Positions 1-8,421 of a DNA stretch of 64,000 bases are shown here, in pieces. The notes beneath the pieces were generated by a model, which saw only the letters and a list, made by a program, of their open reading frames with translations, was not told the DNA's origin and did not search any database. Each line of letters starts with the position of its first letter. Position 1 is the first letter of the stretch. Made by a program: the position numbers and the translations under genes. This DNA comes from Pseudoduganella umbonata (lineage in GTDB: Bacteria; Pseudomonadota; Gammaproteobacteria; Burkholderiales; Burkholderiaceae_D): assembly GCF_014192225.1 (NCBI RefSeq), contig NZ_JACHXS010000009.1:124001-188000 (forward strand), given 5' to 3'.

Positions 1-1447
1 CGCCGCCGCCGTCGGCGATCTTCGAGAACTGCGCCAGGCCGTCTTCCAGCTCGACGCCGGCCAGCAGTTTCTGGCGCATGCCCTCTTCCAGCTCGCCCAG
101 CGTGCGCACGGCATATTCGCGATCGATGTTGTAACGCGGGTGCATCAGGCGGTTCGCCAGGTCGCCGGAAGTGGTGAACAGCAGCAGGCCTTCGGTATTG
201 AAGTCCAGGCGGCCCACGGCCAGCCATTTGCCGACCTTCATCTGCGGCAGGCGGTCGAACACGGACGGACGGCCGTCCGGATCGTCATGCGACACGATCT
301 CGCCGGCCGGCTTGTGGTAGACCAGCACGCGCGGCGGCTTCTTGCTGACTTTCCGCTGGATCAGCTTGCCGTTGATGCGCACCGCATCGTTCGGCAGGAT
401 GCGCTGGCCGATGTGGGCCGGCTCGCCATTGACCGACACGCGGCCAGCAACGATCAGGTCTTCCATGTCGCGGCGCGAGCCGAGGCCTGCTTCGGCCAGC
501 ACCTTGTGCAGCTTCGGCGCATCGTCTTCGGCCGTCAGGTCGCGCCGGACGGTTTTCTGCTGGCCCTTGCCGCGCGCGCCGTCTTCCTGGTCGAACGCTT
601 CGGACGTGACGAACGAGAACACGGCATCGGCTTCGCTCAGCTTGCCGCCACCCTGGCGCTGGCCCTGCGCGCCGGGGCGCTGGCCTTTGCCGCGGGTGTT
701 CTGCGCATTCTTGTCGCTGCGCTGGCCTTCGGTGCGCACTTCGCCACGATTGCCTTCGCCGCGATTGCCTTCGCCACGGCCCTTGCCCTTGTTGCGGCCG
801 TTTTCGCGGCGCGGCGCGTCATCGCGTGCGGCGCGTTCCTGCGGGGCGGCTTCGGCCTGTGCCGGTGCGCCGGCTGGCGCTTCGGCAACCTGCGCGTCTG
901 GCTGGGCAGTTGGCTGGGCAGTTGGCTGAGATTCGGCCACGGCCGGTGCCTGCTCGGCTTTCAGCGCCTCGCGCACGGCGCGCTCGTTGCGCATCTGCCG
1001 CGGGCCGCGCGGCGTGCGGGGCTTTTTCGGCGCCGCCTCGTCGCTGCCGGCCGCATCGGCCGGTTGCGCGGCCGGTTGCGCTACCGCAACGGCTGGCGCC
1101 GCTTCGGCGACGGCTTCGGCCGGAGCTTCCACCTTCGGCTTGCGGGCACGGGGCTTTTTCACGGGTGCGGCTTCGTCCGCGGCCGGTGCCGCAGCGACTG
1201 GCGCTGGCGCGGCAGGTGCCTGGGCGGCAGGCGCCTCATCGGTGGCGGCGGATTCGACCTTCTTGCGGGTCCGCTTGGGCTTGGCCGGCGCATCGGCCGG
1301 AGCAGCCTGCGCTGGCGCAGCGGCTTCGACAGGCGCGGATGGCGCGGCTGCCGCTTCGGCGGCGATCTGCGCCTTGGTGCGACGCTTCGGCTTCACGGCC
1401 GGTTCAGCCGGCGTGCCGGTCTCGGTAATGTTCTCAGTATTGTTCAT
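1..1447 (-). CDS. rluB: 23S rRNA pseudouridine synthase RluB, C-terminus cut by window edge
   Basis: The frame is open from an ATG at 1447 to the left edge, with no stop inside the window. It encodes an RsuA/RluB-family pseudouridine synthase; RluB modifies U2605 of 23S rRNA. An S4 RNA-binding domain begins near residue 310 (KLHKVLAEAGLGSRRDME). It is followed by the catalytic motif GRLDFNTEGLLLFTTSG, whose Asp is the family nucleophile. About 300 residues precede the S4 domain: first Ala/Pro/Lys-rich, then Arg/Gly-rich with repeated GNRGEGNRGE units. That is far longer than in enteric RluB and probably disordered. The start codon overlaps the end of scpB by 14 bases, so the two are probably translationally coupled. 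The enzyme family is clear; RluB rather than a sister RsuA-type enzyme is inferred from the scpB context. Confidence 0.9.
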   Translation of the reverse strand, partial: MNNTENITETGTPAEPAVKPKRRTKAQIAAEAAAAPSAPVEAAAPAQAAPADAPAKPKRTRKKVESAATDEAPAAQAPAAPAPVAAAPAADEAAPVKKPRARKPKVEAPAEAVAEAAPAVAVAQPAAQPADAAGSDEAAPKKPRTPRGPRQMRNERAVREALKAEQAPAVAESQPTAQPTAQPDAQVAEAPAGAPAQAEAAPQERAARDDAPRRENGRNKGKGRGEGNRGEGNRGEVRTEGQRSDKNAQNTRGKGQRPGAQGQRQGGGKLSEADAVFSFVTSEAFDQEDGARGKGQQKTVRRDLTAEDDAPKLHKVLAEAGLGSRRDMEDLIVAGRVSVNGEPAHIGQRILPNDAVRINGKLIQRKVSKKPPRVLVYHKPAGEIVSHDDPDGRPSVFDRLPQMKVGKWLAVGRLDFNTEGLLLFTTSGDLANRLMHPRYNIDREYAVRTLGELEEGMRQKLLAGVELEDGLAQFSKIADGGG

Positions 1448-2156
1448 GCGTATTTTCTTGCGTGGGCTCAGCGTCAGGCGCCTGCATCGCATCGGTGGCG
1501 GATGCTTCCCCGGGCGCTACATTGTCAGTGACATCGGCGGCATGCGCCGCCTTCTCGAAATTCTCCTGCAGCGCGGCTTCGAGCATTTCGATCGAATTGG
1601 CGTTCTGCGTATCGCTGATTTGCTGCAAAGGCGGCAGCTGGGACAGCGACTGTAAGCCCAGGTCGTCCAGGAACTGTTTCGTGGTACCGAGGAGCGCCGG
1701 CCGGCCCGGCACGTCGCGGTGGCCCACAGTGTCGACCCAGCCGCGCTCTTCGAGCATCCGGATCGTCTGCGAATTCACCGCCACGCCGCGAATCTCCTCG
1801 ATATCGCCACGCGTGACCGGCTGGCGGTAAGCGATGATCGCCAGCGTCTCGAGCGTGGCCCGCGAATACTTTTGCGGCTTTTCCGGGTTCAGGCGGTCCA
1901 GGTACTGCTTCATTTCGGGCCGGCTCTGGAAGCGCCAGCCGGAGGCCAGGCCGACGACTTCGACACCCCTGCCCTGCCAGTCCTGCCGCAACTGCTCAAG
2001 CAGGGCGCGGATCTCGTCGGCGCCGACACCGTCGGCCAATGGACGGCCCGCATCGTCGACATCGACGAACAGCCGGCGCAGGCTGTGCATCGACAACGGC
2101 TCACGCGCGCATAGCAATGCGGTTTCGAGGACTTTTTTCGCCTCAGCTGTATCCAT
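1434..2156 (-). CDS. scpB: Segregation and condensation protein B
   Basis: A 240-residue protein with the two winged-helix regions of ScpB, the kleisin-associated subunit of the SMC-ScpAB condensin that organises and segregates the chromosome. Diagnostic stretches are RATLETLAIIAYRQPVTRGDIEEIRG and the following VNSQTIRMLEERGW and TTKQFLDDLGL. The C-terminal 50 residues are acidic and low in complexity. The gene overlaps rluB downstream, the usual scpB-rluB pairing. scpA, often immediately upstream, is not present: the next upstream gene is glk, after a 329-base gap. Start is the ATG at 2156. Confidence 0.93.
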   Translation of the reverse strand: MDTAEAKKVLETALLCAREPLSMHSLRRLFVDVDDAGRPLADGVGADEIRALLEQLRQDWQGRGVEVVGLASGWRFQSRPEMKQYLDRLNPEKPQKYSRATLETLAIIAYRQPVTRGDIEEIRGVAVNSQTIRMLEERGWVDTVGHRDVPGRPALLGTTKQFLDDLGLQSLSQLPPLQQISDTQNANSIEMLEAALQENFEKAAHAADVTDNVAPGEASATDAMQAPDAEPTQENTHEQY

Positions 2157-2228
2157 ATGCCAACATGTGGTCGCCGCATCCCGGCAGGAAAAAATTACGC
2201 TGGATTTCAGCGAATTGCCGGAAACACC

Positions 2229-2308
2229 GGGCGTAACTGCCCGGGGCGGCCTGGGCGTCAGTTCTGGATATCAGTTCCGGGCGTCAGTTCGCGAACCTGG
2301 GCGTCAGT
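2229..2308. repeat. Short degenerate repeat array between scpB and glk
   Basis: In the 329-base gap 2157-2485, which has no convincing gene, the decamer GGGCGTCAGT occurs three times, at 2253, 2279 and 2299. A related GGGCGTAACT lies at 2229. Spacing is 20-26 bases. The array lies upstream of scpB and downstream of the 3' end of glk. No function is evident; it could be a decayed palindromic repeat or an operator cluster. The rest of the gap showed nothing. Confidence 0.35.
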
Positions 2309-2485
2309 AATCAAATAAGGTCAACGATGGTGAGAAGTGTTTTCAAGACCTGAAAACCTTGTCGGCCTTACCCGGAAGAGTTGCCGGATCGGGTGGCGCC
2401 GTTTCATCCAATGACGGGCATTGTACTCCATAAAACCGCGCGAAGTGCAATTCGCGGTTCAGGCGTAACGGACCAGTGTAACCGA

Positions 2486-3502
2486 TCAGGCGCCCAGGCG
2501 CTCGGCGAGGATTGCGGAAACGCCAACGAAGGCCGGATATTCCGCGGTGATGACGAAGGCCGGAATCCCCGACAGGTACTGGCGGAAGCGGCCTTTCGCC
2601 TCGAAGCGGGCGCGGAAGCACGAGCGGTCGAAGCGCTCGCCCAGCTTCGGCACGATGCCGCCGCCGATATAAATGCCGCCCTGCGCACCGAGCGTCACCG
2701 CCAGGTTGGCGGCGATGGTGCCCAGCATGCCGCAGAACGTTTCGATCGCCTCGTCGCACAGCGCGCAGTCGCCGTCCAGCGCGCGGCGCGCGATCTCGGC
2801 GGGAGTGAGCGCCTCCGCCGGCAGCTTGCGGTAATCGGCCAGCGCGCGGTAGATCAGTTCGATGCCGGCGCCCGACATCAGCCGTTCGGCCGAGACGTGC
2901 TCGAATTCGCGCCAGGCGAACTGCAGGATCGCCACTTCGATTTCATTGACGGGCGAGAAGCTGACATGGCCGCCCTCGGACAGCAGCGCCGTCCAGCCCG
3001 ATGCGCCCGGGATCAGGCCCGACACGCCCAGGCCGGTACCGGCGCCGATCAGGCCCAGCGGCGAATCCGGCACTGCCGCGCCGCCACCCACCTGCCGCTT
3101 GTGCGTGCCCAGAAACGGCAGCGAGCGGGCCAGCGCCGTAAAGTCGTTGACGACCGCCAGCACCTCGAAGCCGCACTCCTGGCGCATCCCTTCGATCGAG
3201 AACTCCCAGTGGTGATTCGTCATCCGCACGTAGTCGCCCGTCACCGGGTTGGCGATCGCGATCGCGCCGTGGCGCACCACGGGCGCGGCGGCCGCCACGT
3301 CCGGCAAGGCCAGGTAAGCCTGCAGCGCCGCCGCCAGCGTCGGATAGCCGGCGCCCGCCAGCACGTGGATGTGGCTCACCTGCCCCGGCGCCGATTCCAG
3401 CGCGAAGCGGGCATTGGTGCCGCCCACGTCGGCCAGCAGCCGGGGCCCACCGGGAAATGCGGAAACGAGGGTCTGCTGCGCGGGAGTCGACATGGCGTTC
3501 AT
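2486..3502 (-). CDS. glk: Glucokinase (ROK-independent, Glk family)
   Basis: About 338 residues, the usual length for bacterial Glk, which phosphorylates glucose to glucose-6-phosphate with ATP in the cytosol. The phosphate-binding loop LLADVGGTNARFALES lies near the N-terminus. The sugar-binding segment VVNDFTALARSLPFLG, the second ATP-site motif IGAGTGLGVSGLIP and the C-terminal GGIYIGGGIVPKLGERF follow in order. The start is uncertain: a GTG at 3508 and ATGs at 3502 and 3493 are all in frame and none has a strong ribosome-binding site; the ATG at 3502 is used here. The gene is monocistronic as far as can be seen. A perfect GTAGT-N6-ACTAC palindrome about 120 bases upstream resembles HexR operators, which would fit control by a sugar-phosphate sensor. 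Confidence 0.93.
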   Translation of the reverse strand: MNAMSTPAQQTLVSAFPGGPRLLADVGGTNARFALESAPGQVSHIHVLAGAGYPTLAAALQAYLALPDVAAAAPVVRHGAIAIANPVTGDYVRMTNHHWEFSIEGMRQECGFEVLAVVNDFTALARSLPFLGTHKRQVGGGAAVPDSPLGLIGAGTGLGVSGLIPGASGWTALLSEGGHVSFSPVNEIEVAILQFAWREFEHVSAERLMSGAGIELIYRALADYRKLPAEALTPAEIARRALDGDCALCDEAIETFCGMLGTIAANLAVTLGAQGGIYIGGGIVPKLGERFDRSCFRARFEAKGRFRQYLSGIPAFVITAEYPAFVGVSAILAERLGA

Positions 3503-3618
3503 GGGCACGAAAGAAGAAGTTGAAGCTGCATGCTAGCGGATTTCTTGGCGAACGCGCAAGAGTTGGCTGTAGTTTGGGTACAAACTGACGTATGACTGTG
3601 GGACAACTGCAAATTCGG

Positions 3619-3636
3619 CGTAGTAGTATGACTACC
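3619..3636. promoter_or_regulatory. Candidate HexR-like operator upstream of glk
   Basis: An 18-base element consisting of GTAGT, six bases and ACTAC is a perfect inverted repeat about 117-134 bases upstream of the glk start. The proteobacterial HexR consensus is TGTAGT-N6-ACTACA; here both outermost bases differ (C and C on the plus strand). A second palindrome, AGTTTG-GGTA-CAAACT, lies at 3571-3586, closer to glk. HexR regulation of glk is known in other proteobacteria; binding here is inferred. Confidence 0.4.
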
Positions 3637-3637
3637 A

Positions 3638-3785
3638 AAAACCGGTGACAGGCTCCAGGTTTCTGGAAACATTTCTCGGAAACCGGTGTCTGTCACCGGT
3701 TTTTTGGAAACATTTCTCAAAACCTGGTGTCTGTCACCGGTTTTTTTGAAATATTTCCCGGAAACTGGTGCCTGTCACCGGTTTC
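3638..3785. repeat. Dispersed palindromic repeat array, core GGTGTCTGTCACC type
   Basis: Four tandem copies of a hairpin unit, roughly CCGGTGTCTGTCACCGG followed by a T-run, separated by GGAAACATTTC-like spacers. Cores lie near 3640 (degenerate), 3683, 3724 and 3766. Stems are CCGGTG/CACCGG with a 5-base loop. The array fills the gap between the 3' end of the DedA-rhodanese gene and the upstream region of glk. The same family recurs at 14888, 22688, 38652, 54173 and 59896. It resembles REP/BIME elements. Confidence 0.85.
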
Positions 3786-3803
3786 GAGGGCGGTGGAGAT
3801 GCG

Positions 3804-4763
3804 TCAGCGGTCCGTGGCGGGAATCTGTTCGCCGACCACCACCGTGTCGCCGGTGCGGAAGGCGGTGTTGTACGCTTCCAGTCCGCCATGCAGCGGCTTG
3901 GCCAGCGTGTAGCCGCGCTCGTGCAGTTGCTTGGCCACGCTGGCGGCGGTGACGTCGTTCGGGCAGCTGCAGTAGACGACGATGTGCCGGTCGCGCGGCA
4001 GCGCGCCCAGCAGCGCGGACAGGTTGCCGTCCACCGGCAGCGCGCCGGGTATCGACGGTTCCAGCTGGCGGGCGGTGGCGCTGCGCGCATCGACCATGAC
4101 CGGCTCGTGGCCGGCATCGAGCAGCGCGCGCAGCTGGTCGACGTCGATCCGTTCGGTCTGCATCGCGCGCTGGAAGCGGCGCCGCTCGACGTACTTGAAC
4201 AGCACGAACAGCGCCAGCAGCGTGCCGAGCACGGCCAGCGCGGTGCCGCCCATCGTCGACAGCACTTCCAGCACTTCGTCGATGTTCTCGTTGAAATACA
4301 CGCCGATCAGGATGCCGGTCAGGCTCCACAGCAGGCTGCCCAGCAGGCTGAACGACAGGAACAGCGGCAACCGCGTGCCCATCGCGCCGGCCATCGGCGG
4401 TGCGATCGTGTTGAAGCCGGGGATGAACTTGGCCACCACCATCGACTTCACGCCCCATTTCTTGAAATTGTCTTCCGTCTGGGAGACGCAGTAATCGGGC
4501 GACAGGGAGATCCGGCACAGCACCTTCAGGATGCGCCTGCCATAGCGGCGCCCGGCGCTGAACCAGAACATGTCGGCCATCACGCAGCCGGCCAGCGCCA
4601 CGGCGAGCACGGCGGGCAGCGGCGTACCGCCGTTCATCGCCAGCGCGCCGGCCACGATCAGCACCGGATACGCGGGAATCGGCGCCCCCATCTGCTCGAC
4701 CAGGACGACGATGAAGACGATCAGCACGCCGTATTCCTGCAACAGATAGATCAAGTTCGCCAT
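3804..4763 (-). CDS. DedA/VTT-family membrane protein fused to a C-terminal rhodanese domain
   Basis: A 319-residue protein. Residues 1 to about 200 form a DedA (SNARE-associated/VTT) membrane domain with several hydrophobic segments and the family signature FIPGFNTIAPPMAGAMG. DedA proteins are implicated in undecaprenyl-phosphate/phospholipid translocation and proton-motive-force maintenance. Residues from about 215 form a rhodanese domain with an active-site cysteine in VVYCSCPND, facing the cytoplasm if topology is normal. The gene begins 12 bases after the ABC ATPase and has a GGCGGA-type ribosome-binding site, so it probably belongs to that operon. The rhodanese substrate is unknown; a sulfur-relay or redox-sensing role is conceivable but not shown by the sequence. 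Confidence 0.9.
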   Translation of the reverse strand: MANLIYLLQEYGVLIVFIVVLVEQMGAPIPAYPVLIVAGALAMNGGTPLPAVLAVALAGCVMADMFWFSAGRRYGRRILKVLCRISLSPDYCVSQTEDNFKKWGVKSMVVAKFIPGFNTIAPPMAGAMGTRLPLFLSFSLLGSLLWSLTGILIGVYFNENIDEVLEVLSTMGGTALAVLGTLLALFVLFKYVERRRFQRAMQTERIDVDQLRALLDAGHEPVMVDARSATARQLEPSIPGALPVDGNLSALLGALPRDRHIVVYCSCPNDVTAASVAKQLHERGYTLAKPLHGGLEAYNTAFRTGDTVVVGEQIPATDR

Positions 4764-4775
4764 AGTTCCGCCATC

Positions 4776-6479
4776 TTACTCCACGCCACGGGGAAACGCC
4801 GACAACAAGCTGCGCGTGTAGGGATGCCGGGGGTTGCGGTACAACTCGTCGGCATCCGCGCTCTCGACCACGGCGCCGCCCTGCATCACCATGACCCGGT
4901 CCGAGATGTACTTCACCACCGCCAGGTCGTGCGAAATGAACAGGTAGGACAGCGCGAACTCGTCCTGCAGGTCCTGCAGCAGGTTCAGCACCTGGGCCTG
5001 CACCGACACGTCCAGCGCCGACACGGATTCGTCGCAGACGAGGATTTCCGGCTGCATCGTCAGGCAGCGCGCGATGGCGATGCGCTGGCGCTGGCCGCCG
5101 CTGAACTCGTGCGGATAACGGTGGAATGCCTGCGCCGGCATGCCCACCCGGGCCAGCAGCTCCAGTGCCATTGCCACTCTTTGCGCGTCATCGGCGCCGA
5201 TGCGGTGCAAACGCATCGGTTCGAGCAGGATCTGCCCGACCGTGAAACGGGGATTCAGCGAGGCATAGGGATTCTGGAAAATGATCTGGATGCGCCGCTT
5301 GTAGGGATGGAAGGCGCGCTCCGGCAGCGCCAGCAGGTCGCGCCCGTCGAACAGCGCGCTGCCGCCGGTGGCGCGGTGCAGCCGCAGCAGGGTCAGGCCC
5401 ACCGTCGTCTTGCCCGAGCCGGATTCACCCACCACGCCCAGCGTCTTCCCGCGCGGCAGCTGGAACGACACGTCCTTCACGGCCTGGAATTCGCGCTTGC
5501 CGAACAGCCCCTCGCGGATCCAGAAGCTCTTGCGCAGGTTGCGCACGTCCAGGATGATGTCGTCGTCCGGCCCGTAGCCGCGCGTGCGCTGCGGAACCGG
5601 CTCGCTGTCCGGCCCCCTTCCTGACTCTCTCTTCAGGTAATCGTCGATCACCGGCAGCCGGACCGGCCGGGAATCCAGCGACGGCCGGCAGTGCAGCAGC
5701 GCCCGCGTGTACGGGTCGCGCGGCGCGCCGAGCACCTGCCGCGCGGGGCCCGCTTCGCGGATCTCGCCATGCCGCATCACGATCACGTGGTCGGCGATCT
5801 CGCCCACCAGCCCCAGGTCGTGCGTGATGAACAGCACCGCCATGCCCCGCTCGCGCTGCAGCCGCGCGATCAGCGCGAGGATCTGCTTCTGGATCGTCAC
5901 GTCCAGCGCGGTGGTCGGCTCGTCGGCGATCAGCAGCTTCGGTTCGCACGCGATCGCCATGGCGATCATCACGCGCTGCTGCTGGCCGCCGGACAGCTGG
6001 CCCGGGTACGCATCGATCTTCACGGCCGGATCGGGTATGCCCACCTCCTCCAGCAGGGCCAGGGTGCGGGCGCGGGCCTGCCGCCGGCTCATGCCCATGT
6101 GCCGGCGCAATACCTCGCCCACCTGGAAACCCACCGTGAAGACGGGGTTCAGCGACGACATCGGCTCCTGGAAGATCATCGCGATCTCGCGGCCGCACAG
6201 CGCACGCCGCTCGCCCGCCGGCAGGCGCAGCACGTCGCGGCCATCGAAGCGGATGCTGCTCGCCGGGTCGACCAGCGTGGACTCCGCCGGCAGCAGGCCC
6301 ATCACCGCCAGCGAGCTGACCGACTTGCCGCTGCCCGATTCCCCCACCAGCGCCACGGTCGCATGGCGCGGCACGTCGAACGAAATGCCTTTCACGGCTT
6401 CGACCGTGCTATGCCGGTCGACCCGGAACGCGATGCGCAGGCCGCGCACCGCCAGCAGCGCGTCATCGGCCGGGTTCAT
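4776..6479 (-). CDS. Peptide/nickel-type ABC transporter, fused double ATP-binding subunit
   Basis: A 567-residue protein with two complete ABC ATPase domains in tandem (YejF/DppD-DppF fusion type). The first has Walker A GESGSGKS, signature LSGGQQQR and Walker B LLIADEPTTALD. The second has GESGSGKTT, SGGQRQR and LVCDESVSALD. An oligopeptide-binding-type linker separates them. It would energise import through the two permeases encoded immediately upstream. The ATG at 6479 overlaps the permease stop in an ATGA junction, which fixes the start; an upstream extension of the frame overlaps the permease gene and is a shadow. Substrate is not determinable: peptides or other small solutes are typical, and no binding protein is present nearby. 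Confidence 0.93.
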   Translation of the reverse strand: MNPADDALLAVRGLRIAFRVDRHSTVEAVKGISFDVPRHATVALVGESGSGKSVSSLAVMGLLPAESTLVDPASSIRFDGRDVLRLPAGERRALCGREIAMIFQEPMSSLNPVFTVGFQVGEVLRRHMGMSRRQARARTLALLEEVGIPDPAVKIDAYPGQLSGGQQQRVMIAMAIACEPKLLIADEPTTALDVTIQKQILALIARLQRERGMAVLFITHDLGLVGEIADHVIVMRHGEIREAGPARQVLGAPRDPYTRALLHCRPSLDSRPVRLPVIDDYLKRESGRGPDSEPVPQRTRGYGPDDDIILDVRNLRKSFWIREGLFGKREFQAVKDVSFQLPRGKTLGVVGESGSGKTTVGLTLLRLHRATGGSALFDGRDLLALPERAFHPYKRRIQIIFQNPYASLNPRFTVGQILLEPMRLHRIGADDAQRVAMALELLARVGMPAQAFHRYPHEFSGGQRQRIAIARCLTMQPEILVCDESVSALDVSVQAQVLNLLQDLQDEFALSYLFISHDLAVVKYISDRVMVMQGGAVVESADADELYRNPRHPYTRSLLSAFPRGVE

Positions 6480-7486
6480 GCCTTGACCTTCGGGTCGAGC
6501 GCGTCGCGCAGCGCATCCGCGACCAGGGAGAAGGCCGTCACGAGCAGCGCCATCGCCGTCGCGGCGGCCGTCAGCTGCCACCATTTGCCCAGCAACAGCT
6601 CGTTCTGCGCCTCGTTCAGCATCGAGCCCCACGACACCACGCCGGCCGGCACGCCGAAGCCGAGGAACGACAGGATCACCTCGGCCTTGATGAAGCCCAC
6701 CACCAGGATCGAGACCTGCACCAGCGCCACGTGGCTGACGTTGGGGAAGATGTGGGCGAACATCCGCCGCCACGCGGAAGCGCCGATGGCCTGTGCCGCC
6801 AGCACGTACTCGCGGCGCCTGTGGCGCAGGTATTCGGCGCGCATCAGCCGGTACGGGCCGGTCCAGCCGGTGAGCCCGAGGATCAGCACGATCGTGCCGA
6901 CGCCCTTGGTTTGCAGCACCGCGGCCACGGTCAGGATCATCAGGATGGCGGGGATCGCCGTGAATACGCTGTACAGCCACTCGAACAGGTCGTCGACGAT
7001 GCCGCCGAAGTAGCCCGCCAGCGCGCCGGCCAGCGTGCCCAGGCCCACCGCGACGAAGGCCGCCACCAGGCCGACGACGATCGACGTTTCGGCCCCCTTG
7101 ATGGTTTTCTGCACGATGTCGTGGCCCCACTTGTCGGCGCCGAACGGCAGCGTGGCCCGGCGCGCCTGCGTCGCGGCAGCGTCGGGCAGCGCGGCGCGCA
7201 GCGCCGCCAGGTCGGCGGCCAGCGGATCGAACGGATTGCCGCGAGCGGCCGAAATTGAAGCCGGGGCCGGTATGGGGACGGAACCGGAGGCGCCCAGGAA
7301 CGATGGCGGCGCGTAGCTGACACCGACTTCGCGCTCCCAGCCGGCGGCAACCAGCCCGGCGGCGGACAGCGCGACCAGCACCAGCCAGCCGGCCACCACG
7401 GCCAGCGCCGCCATCGCCAGCCGGTCGGCGCGCAGCCGCCGCCACGCAAGCGTCCACACACCGGGCGCGCCGCGAAACAGCGTCAT
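6476..7486 (-). CDS. ABC transporter permease, OppC/YejE type
   Basis: A 336-residue inner-membrane permease. After an N-terminal transmembrane segment and a periplasmic loop containing LPFGADKWGHDIVQK (the Gly-x-Asp-x-x-Gly-Arg/His-Asp region of OppC-like proteins) come five further membrane segments. The cytoplasmic EAA coupling motif is EYVLAAQAIGASAWRRMFAHIFPN, which contacts the ATPase. The start at 7486 is set by the ATGA overlap with the preceding permease; the longer in-frame reading is an antisense-type artefact. Translationally coupled on both sides, so part of one operon. The periplasmic loop is longer than in DppC, as in the YejE subgroup. Confidence 0.92.
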   Translation of the reverse strand: MTLFRGAPGVWTLAWRRLRADRLAMAALAVVAGWLVLVALSAAGLVAAGWEREVGVSYAPPSFLGASGSVPIPAPASISAARGNPFDPLAADLAALRAALPDAAATQARRATLPFGADKWGHDIVQKTIKGAETSIVVGLVAAFVAVGLGTLAGALAGYFGGIVDDLFEWLYSVFTAIPAILMILTVAAVLQTKGVGTIVLILGLTGWTGPYRLMRAEYLRHRRREYVLAAQAIGASAWRRMFAHIFPNVSHVALVQVSILVVGFIKAEVILSFLGFGVPAGVVSWGSMLNEAQNELLLGKWWQLTAAATAMALLVTAFSLVADALRDALDPKVKA

Positions 7487-8421
7487 GCCGGCTGCACCCG
7501 CGGATCGGCGACCCGGTACAGCACGTCCGCCAGCAGGTTGAACACCATCGTCGCGGCGGCCACGTACACGGTGATGGCCTTGATGACGGGGAAGTCGCTG
7601 CGCTCGACGGCCAGGATCACTTCCCTGCCGATGCCGGGAATGCCGAAGAAGCGCTCCAGCAGGAAGGCGCCGATCAGCAGCGCCGGCAGGCTGGCCATCA
7701 CGTGCGTGATGACCGGGATCGCCGCGTTCCTCAGCACGTGCACCCACATCACGCGCCGCTCCGGCAGACCCTTGGCGCGCGCGGTGCGCACGTAATCCTG
7801 GCCGGCTTCGTCCAGCACGAAGCTGCGGTACAGCCGCAGCGTCGGCGCCACCGATACCGCCAGGCCGATGAGGATCGGCAGCGGCGCATAGCGCAGCAGG
7901 TTTTCCGCGAGGCTGTCGCCCCAGCCCTGCACGGGGAACAGGCCGAGCCTGTAGGCCAGGCCGTACTGGAACGCGATGATGTAGACCAGGATCGACACCG
8001 ACATGGCTGCCGTGCAGGCCACCATCACGGCGCGGTCGGTCAGCGAGCCGCGTACGAAGGCGATGGCCAGCGCCAGCGCGATGCAGAGCGCCGTTTCAAT
8101 GACGGTCAGCGGCACCAGCACCGTCAGCGACGGCCCCAGCCGGGAAGCGATGATGTGCCCGACCGGTTCGCCGGTGGCCCAGCTCTGGCCGAAGTCGAAC
8201 GTGGCGATCTGTTTCACGAAGATCAGCAGCTGCACGTGATAGGGATCGTCCATCCCCAGTTGCCGGCGGATGCCGGCGATGGCTTCCGCACTCGACATCT
8301 TGCCCGCCAGCACATAGGCAGGATCGCCGCCCACCCAGTTGAACAGCATGAACACCAGCAGCACGACGCCGGCCATGGTGGGCAGCATCTGCCACAGGCG
8401 CCGCGGGACGAATGAAAGCAT
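7483..8421 (-). CDS. ABC transporter permease, OppB/YejB type
   Basis: A 312-residue inner-membrane permease, first gene of the transporter operon. It has the OppB-family N-terminal membrane helix followed by the lactone-like region IRRQLGMDDPYHVQLLIFVKQ. Further membrane helices follow, then the EAA loop DYVRTARAKGLPERRVMWVHVLRNA and the C-terminal FFGIPGIGREV. It pairs with the downstream OppC-type permease to form the channel. The usual substrate-binding protein gene is missing from both flanks: upstream lies a divergent TonB-dependent receptor, raising the possibility that receptor and transporter handle the same ligand (inference). Confidence 0.92.
   Translation of the reverse strand: MLSFVPRRLWQMLPTMAGVVLLVFMLFNWVGGDPAYVLAGKMSSAEAIAGIRRQLGMDDPYHVQLLIFVKQIATFDFGQSWATGEPVGHIIASRLGPSLTVLVPLTVIETALCIALALAIAFVRGSLTDRAVMVACTAAMSVSILVYIIAFQYGLAYRLGLFPVQGWGDSLAENLLRYAPLPILIGLAVSVAPTLRLYRSFVLDEAGQDYVRTARAKGLPERRVMWVHVLRNAAIPVITHVMASLPALLIGAFLLERFFGIPGIGREVILAVERSDFPVIKAITVYVAAATMVFNLLADVLYRVADPRVQPA

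Noticed and set aside
3638..3785. Regularly spaced repeats considered as a CRISPR array
   Set aside because: Only four short palindromic units with similar, non-unique spacers, and no cas genes; they fit REP/BIME-type repeats.
4776..7457. Possible 893-residue fusion of permease and ATPase
   Set aside because: The extra N-terminal part is read out of frame across the permease gene; the real ATPase starts at 6479 in an ATGA overlap.
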